A DNA stretch of 64,000 bases, from positions 1-64,000 of the forward strand of contig CAXYYA010000006.1 in the NCBI GenBank assembly GCA_964293155.1, written 5' to 3'. The notes beneath the pieces are model-generated. The model did no database searches. It was not told the DNA's origin and saw only the letters and a list, made by a program, of their open reading frames with translations. The DNA comes from JAQVEB01 sp028698105. Its GTDB lineage: Bacteria; Bacteroidota; Bacteroidia; Bacteroidales; Dysgonomonadaceae. The position numbers and the translations under genes were made by a program. Positions 60,973 through 64,000 of this stretch are shown here, in pieces. Each line of letters opens with the position of its first letter. The stretch's first letter is position 1.

Positions 60973-63795
60973 ATGAAAAAAATCTTACTATTTGCCTTTA
61001 TTGTAACAAGTTTCGTTACAATGGCGCAACAAAATCCACCGGTGCCCATAGATCCAAACGTCCGTAAAGGCGTACTGGAAAACGGGTTAACCTATTACAT
61101 CCGTCAAAACAAACTACCGGAAAACCGCGCCGATTTTTACATCGCGCAAAAGGTCGGTTCCATGCAGGAAGAAGACGCTCAGGCAGGCTTGGCACACTTT
61201 CTGGAACACATGGCTTTTAACGGCACAACCAACTATCCGGGAAAAAATATGCTTGATTATCTGCAGGATAACGGCATTAAGTTTGGCACAAACATCAACG
61301 CTTACACCTCTTTCGACCAAACCGTGTATTATATGACCGATGTTCCCACCACAAACGAAAAGCTGGTGGATTCGTGTCTTCTGGTCCTCTACGATTGGTC
61401 AAACGGCATTGCTTTGCAGGACGATGAAATTGAAAAAGAGCGTGGCGTGATCCGCGAGGAGTGGCGCACACGCGGCGGCGCGCAATCGCGCCTGTGGGAG
61501 AAAATGCTTCCCGTGATGTACAAAGACAGCAAATACGCAAACCGTCTTCCGATAGGAAAAATAGATGTGATCAACAACTTCAAACCGAAAGAAATTCGCG
61601 ACTATTACCACAAATGGTATCGTCCCGATTTACAAGGGATTATCGTTGTAGGTGATTTCGATCCTGCGAAGATGGAACAAAAAGTGAAAGACCTTTTCGG
61701 AAAAATCCCGGCTCCGGTGAATCCGGCAAAACGCGAATATTTCCCGGTGCCCGATAACGAAAAACCCATCGTTTCCATCGCCACCGATCCCGAAGCTACC
61801 CGCACGCAACTAATGGTTTTCTACAAACACGATCCCGTGCCCGACGAAATAAAACTCACGCAGGCCGGAATGGCAATTGATTACATCAAATCGGCCGCAT
61901 CAACAATGATCAACGAGCGTTTTCGCGAAATGACGCAAAAACCCAACGCTCCCTTTATGTATGCGTACGCTTACGACGGCGACTATTTCGTGGCAAAAAC
62001 CAAAGATGCCTGGACGGTGGTCGCTTCTTCGGCCGACGATAAGATTGACGATGCCTTATCGGCAATGATACGCGAAACGGAACGCGTGAAACGCTTCGGA
62101 TTCACGGCGTCGGAATATGACCGCGCACGCAGCAATATCCTGAAAAATTATGAAAATGCTTACAACAATCGCGATAAAGAGAAAAACAGCCGCTATTCGC
62201 AGGAATATGTGCGCAATTTCACCGATAGCGAACCCATTCCGGGAATCGAGTACGAGTACAATCTGGTAAACATGATCGCCCCGAACGTTCCGGTGGAAGC
62301 CATCAATCAGACCATAGCGCAACTCATTAACGACAAGAACATGGTTATTTCCGTTTCAGGGCCCGAAAAAGAAGGGTTGGTTTATCCTACGGTTGCAGAG
62401 ATAACTTCATTGATAGCGAACGTTGAAGCCGAAAAAATTGAAGCATACAAAGAAGAAGTTTCCAACGAACCGTTGGTTGCCACACCTCCCGCTCCCGGGA
62501 AAATCACAAAAACGGAACAGGACGCCAAACTCGGTGCAACCGTATGGACGCTGCAAAACGGCATGAACGTAATCCTGAAACCGACCGATTTTAAAGACGA
62601 CCAAATTTTGATGACCGCTTCCAGCGTGGGCGGAACTTCGCAATTTGCTATGCAAGACCCCATTAACGCCAAGCAGATGGGCAGCGTAATGACGCTGGGC
62701 GGCGTAGGCAATTTCAGCGCTACCGGCCTCACAAAGGCACTCGCGGGAAAAACAGCTTCGGCAAGTCCCACAATATCGCTCACCACGCAGGGATTTAGCG
62801 GCTCATCTTCGATAAAAGACTTCGAAACGATGTTGCAACTTGTGTACCTGTATTTCACTGCACCCAGAAGCGATGAAGACGCGTTCAAATCGTACCTGCA
62901 ACGCACCGAAGCTCAACTCAAAAACATGGAAGCCGAACCCATGGTGGCTTTCAGCGATGCGGCAACCAAAGCGTTGTATGGCGACAACCCGATAACGAAA
63001 CGCATAAAAGTGGAAGACCTCTCGAAGATTGATTACAAACGCATCATGGAAATGTATAAACAGCAATTCATCAATCCGGGCAGTTTCGTATTCACTTTTG
63101 TGGGCAACATTGATGAAGCCAAAGTAAAACCGGTGGTTGAGCAGTATCTGGCATCGTTAAAAGGACAAGCCGTGAAAGGCGAGTTTATCAAAGTACCGTT
63201 GGATTTCACCAAAGGCAAGGCCGAAAATATCTTCCAACGCGAGATGAAAAACCCGAAAGCTTCGGTTTTTGATGCGCTGACCGGTAAAATGGATCGCAAC
63301 CTGAAAAATAACATCACCATGAGCATGCTTGATCAGATTCTCGATATCGTTTATACCGAAAAAATTCGCGAAGACGAAGGCGGAACCTACGGTGTGTACA
63401 CGAATGGCAGTATTTCGCGTTATCCCGAAAACCAAACGGTGCTTCAGATCATTTTCGATACCGATCCGGCCAAAATGGAAAAACTGAATGCCATCATCAA
63501 GAACGAATTAAAAGGAATTGCCGCCAACGGCCCTCGCAGTGTTGATTTCAGCAAAGTAAAAGAATATATGTTGAAAGAATACAACGAAAATCTGAAAGAA
63601 AACGGCTATTGGCTCGGGGTTCTCAACACCCGCTATTTCTATGATGAAGACAACCACTCCGATTACCTGAACACGTTAAATTCCATAACGGCGAAAGACA
63701 TTCAGGCTTTCGCTAAGAAATTCATGGATCAGGGCAACGAAGTTACAGTTGTGATGATGCCGGAGGAGACAGCGGCAAAAGAAAACGCAAAATAA
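60973..63795 (+). CDS. M16-family zinc metallopeptidase (PqqL/insulinase type)
   Basis: The 940-residue protein has a signal peptide (MKKILLFAFIVTSFVTMAQQ) and two or more tandem M16 half-domains. The first has the inverted zinc motif HFLEHMAFNGT (H75, E78, H79) and the distal Glu region IEKERGVIREEWRTR. The second domain (from about 510, KLGATVWTLQNGMNVILKPT) lacks it, as usual. It should degrade oligopeptides in the periplasm, complementing dpp11. It stands alone with a terminator-like palindrome after it. Confidence 0.9.
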   Translation: MKKILLFAFIVTSFVTMAQQNPPVPIDPNVRKGVLENGLTYYIRQNKLPENRADFYIAQKVGSMQEEDAQAGLAHFLEHMAFNGTTNYPGKNMLDYLQDNGIKFGTNINAYTSFDQTVYYMTDVPTTNEKLVDSCLLVLYDWSNGIALQDDEIEKERGVIREEWRTRGGAQSRLWEKMLPVMYKDSKYANRLPIGKIDVINNFKPKEIRDYYHKWYRPDLQGIIVVGDFDPAKMEQKVKDLFGKIPAPVNPAKREYFPVPDNEKPIVSIATDPEATRTQLMVFYKHDPVPDEIKLTQAGMAIDYIKSAASTMINERFREMTQKPNAPFMYAYAYDGDYFVAKTKDAWTVVASSADDKIDDALSAMIRETERVKRFGFTASEYDRARSNILKNYENAYNNRDKEKNSRYSQEYVRNFTDSEPIPGIEYEYNLVNMIAPNVPVEAINQTIAQLINDKNMVISVSGPEKEGLVYPTVAEITSLIANVEAEKIEAYKEEVSNEPLVATPPAPGKITKTEQDAKLGATVWTLQNGMNVILKPTDFKDDQILMTASSVGGTSQFAMQDPINAKQMGSVMTLGGVGNFSATGLTKALAGKTASASPTISLTTQGFSGSSSIKDFETMLQLVYLYFTAPRSDEDAFKSYLQRTEAQLKNMEAEPMVAFSDAATKALYGDNPITKRIKVEDLSKIDYKRIMEMYKQQFINPGSFVFTFVGNIDEAKVKPVVEQYLASLKGQAVKGEFIKVPLDFTKGKAENIFQREMKNPKASVFDALTGKMDRNLKNNITMSMLDQILDIVYTEKIREDEGGTYGVYTNGSISRYPENQTVLQIIFDTDPAKMEKLNAIIKNELKGIAANGPRSVDFSKVKEYMLKEYNENLKENGYWLGVLNTRYFYDEDNHSDYLNTLNSITAKDIQAFAKKFMDQGNEVTVVMMPEETAAKENAK

Positions 63796-63822
63796 AATTT
63801 ATTTGTGCTGTATAGAAACGAG

Positions 63823-63849
63823 TAGAGACGTTGCGGGGCAACGTCTCTA
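63823..63849 (+). terminator. TAGAGACG-type palindrome acting as terminator, copy 3
   Basis: TAGAGACGTTGC and GCAACGTCTCTA form a 12-bp perfect stem with a GGG loop, followed by TTGTTTTTTAT, 27 bp after the M16 stop. It belongs to the same palindrome family as 55809 and 59992. Confidence 0.7.
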
Positions 63850-63951
63850 TTGTTTTTTATAACGAAACATCAGCCAATTCAGAACCGGCCGGTTGCTTCG
63901 ATTTTTAATTTAACGCGAGTTCGATGTAAGAAAAGATGTTATTATATTAAA

Positions 63952-64000
63952 AATAAGCTAATAAGGTTCTGTTTTACTATGTTTTAAATTCTACTAAGGT
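63952..64000 (+). repeat. Dispersed intergenic element, copy B (cut by the window edge)
   Basis: AATAAGCTAATAAGGT (63952-63967) followed at the edge by CTACTAAGGT (63991-64000) repeats the two words found on the minus strand at 32397-32412 and 32365-32374, with nearly equal spacing. The rest lies outside the window. Confidence 0.6.

Overview
The window reads as a chromosomal segment of a Bacteroidota bacterium, most likely order Bacteroidales, near the Dysgonomonadaceae/Porphyromonadaceae. The main evidence is the repeated promoter word TAnnTTTG (the Bacteroides-type -7 box) at many gene starts, poor Shine-Dalgarno signals, a DPP11-type S46 peptidase, a DUF4270 lipoprotein, many SPII lipoproteins, a large Bacteroidetes-type signal peptidase I and an HppA sodium/proton pyrophosphatase. 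The family-level placement is inference. The bo3-type oxidase suggests some tolerance or use of oxygen. No rRNA, tRNA, CRISPR array, intact insertion sequence or prophage was seen.

Layout. 0-0.9 kb: AT-rich lipoprotein and membrane-protein pair, the latter cut by the window edge. 0.96-2.0 kb: a gene-free island of 7-bp-periodic repeats, a broken RHS fragment and two copies of a 25-bp sequence. 2-7.6 kb: mdh, a MITE-like element, hppA, a ROK regulator and a lipoprotein. 7.7-8.2 kb: a hairpin-rich repeat. 8.2-14.5 kb: dpp11, an orphan lipoprotein, glsA and two envelope proteins of unknown role. 14.7-20.5 kb: cyoABCD with divergent cyoE and a DsrE-like lipoprotein. 20.7-27.6 kb: a coiled-coil lipoprotein, ligA, an outer-membrane barrel candidate, a MATE exporter and panCD. 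27.8-32.1 kb: a GT5 half-protein, a DUF4270 lipoprotein, ruvB and queG. 32.2-37 kb: repeats, a flippase and a lower-GC sugar cassette (aminotransferase, acyltransferase, GT56 transferase). 37.2-43.4 kb: a GH106 enzyme, a PAP2 phosphatase and rnr. 43.5-52.6 kb: a reductase/epimerase, dapB-lepB-wbqC, gltX-waaA and a 7TM-HD phosphodiesterase. 52.6-55.8 kb: a TlpA-like thioredoxin, a ParE-type toxin-antitoxin pair and guaA. 55.9-63.8 kb: a CPBP protease, a TPR/PD40 protein, nfeD-floA, a nucleoside phosphorylase and an M16 peptidase.

Most genes are core metabolism and envelope biogenesis: lipid A-Kdo transfer, periplasmic proteolysis, signal peptide removal, pantothenate, diaminopimelate and queuosine synthesis, and DNA repair. 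The accessory signal is mostly in the spaces between genes. Several families of intergenic repeats (heptamer arrays, short-hairpin arrays, a MITE-like element, TAGAGACG palindromes, GGGGAGAG-type palindromes and an AATAAGCTAATAAGGT element) recur and sometimes reach into gene starts. The strongest candidates for something undescribed are the heptamer/RHS island at 0.96-2.0 kb and the 29-bp inverted repeat just upstream of the flippase, which encloses a promoter-like box pointing away from that gene.
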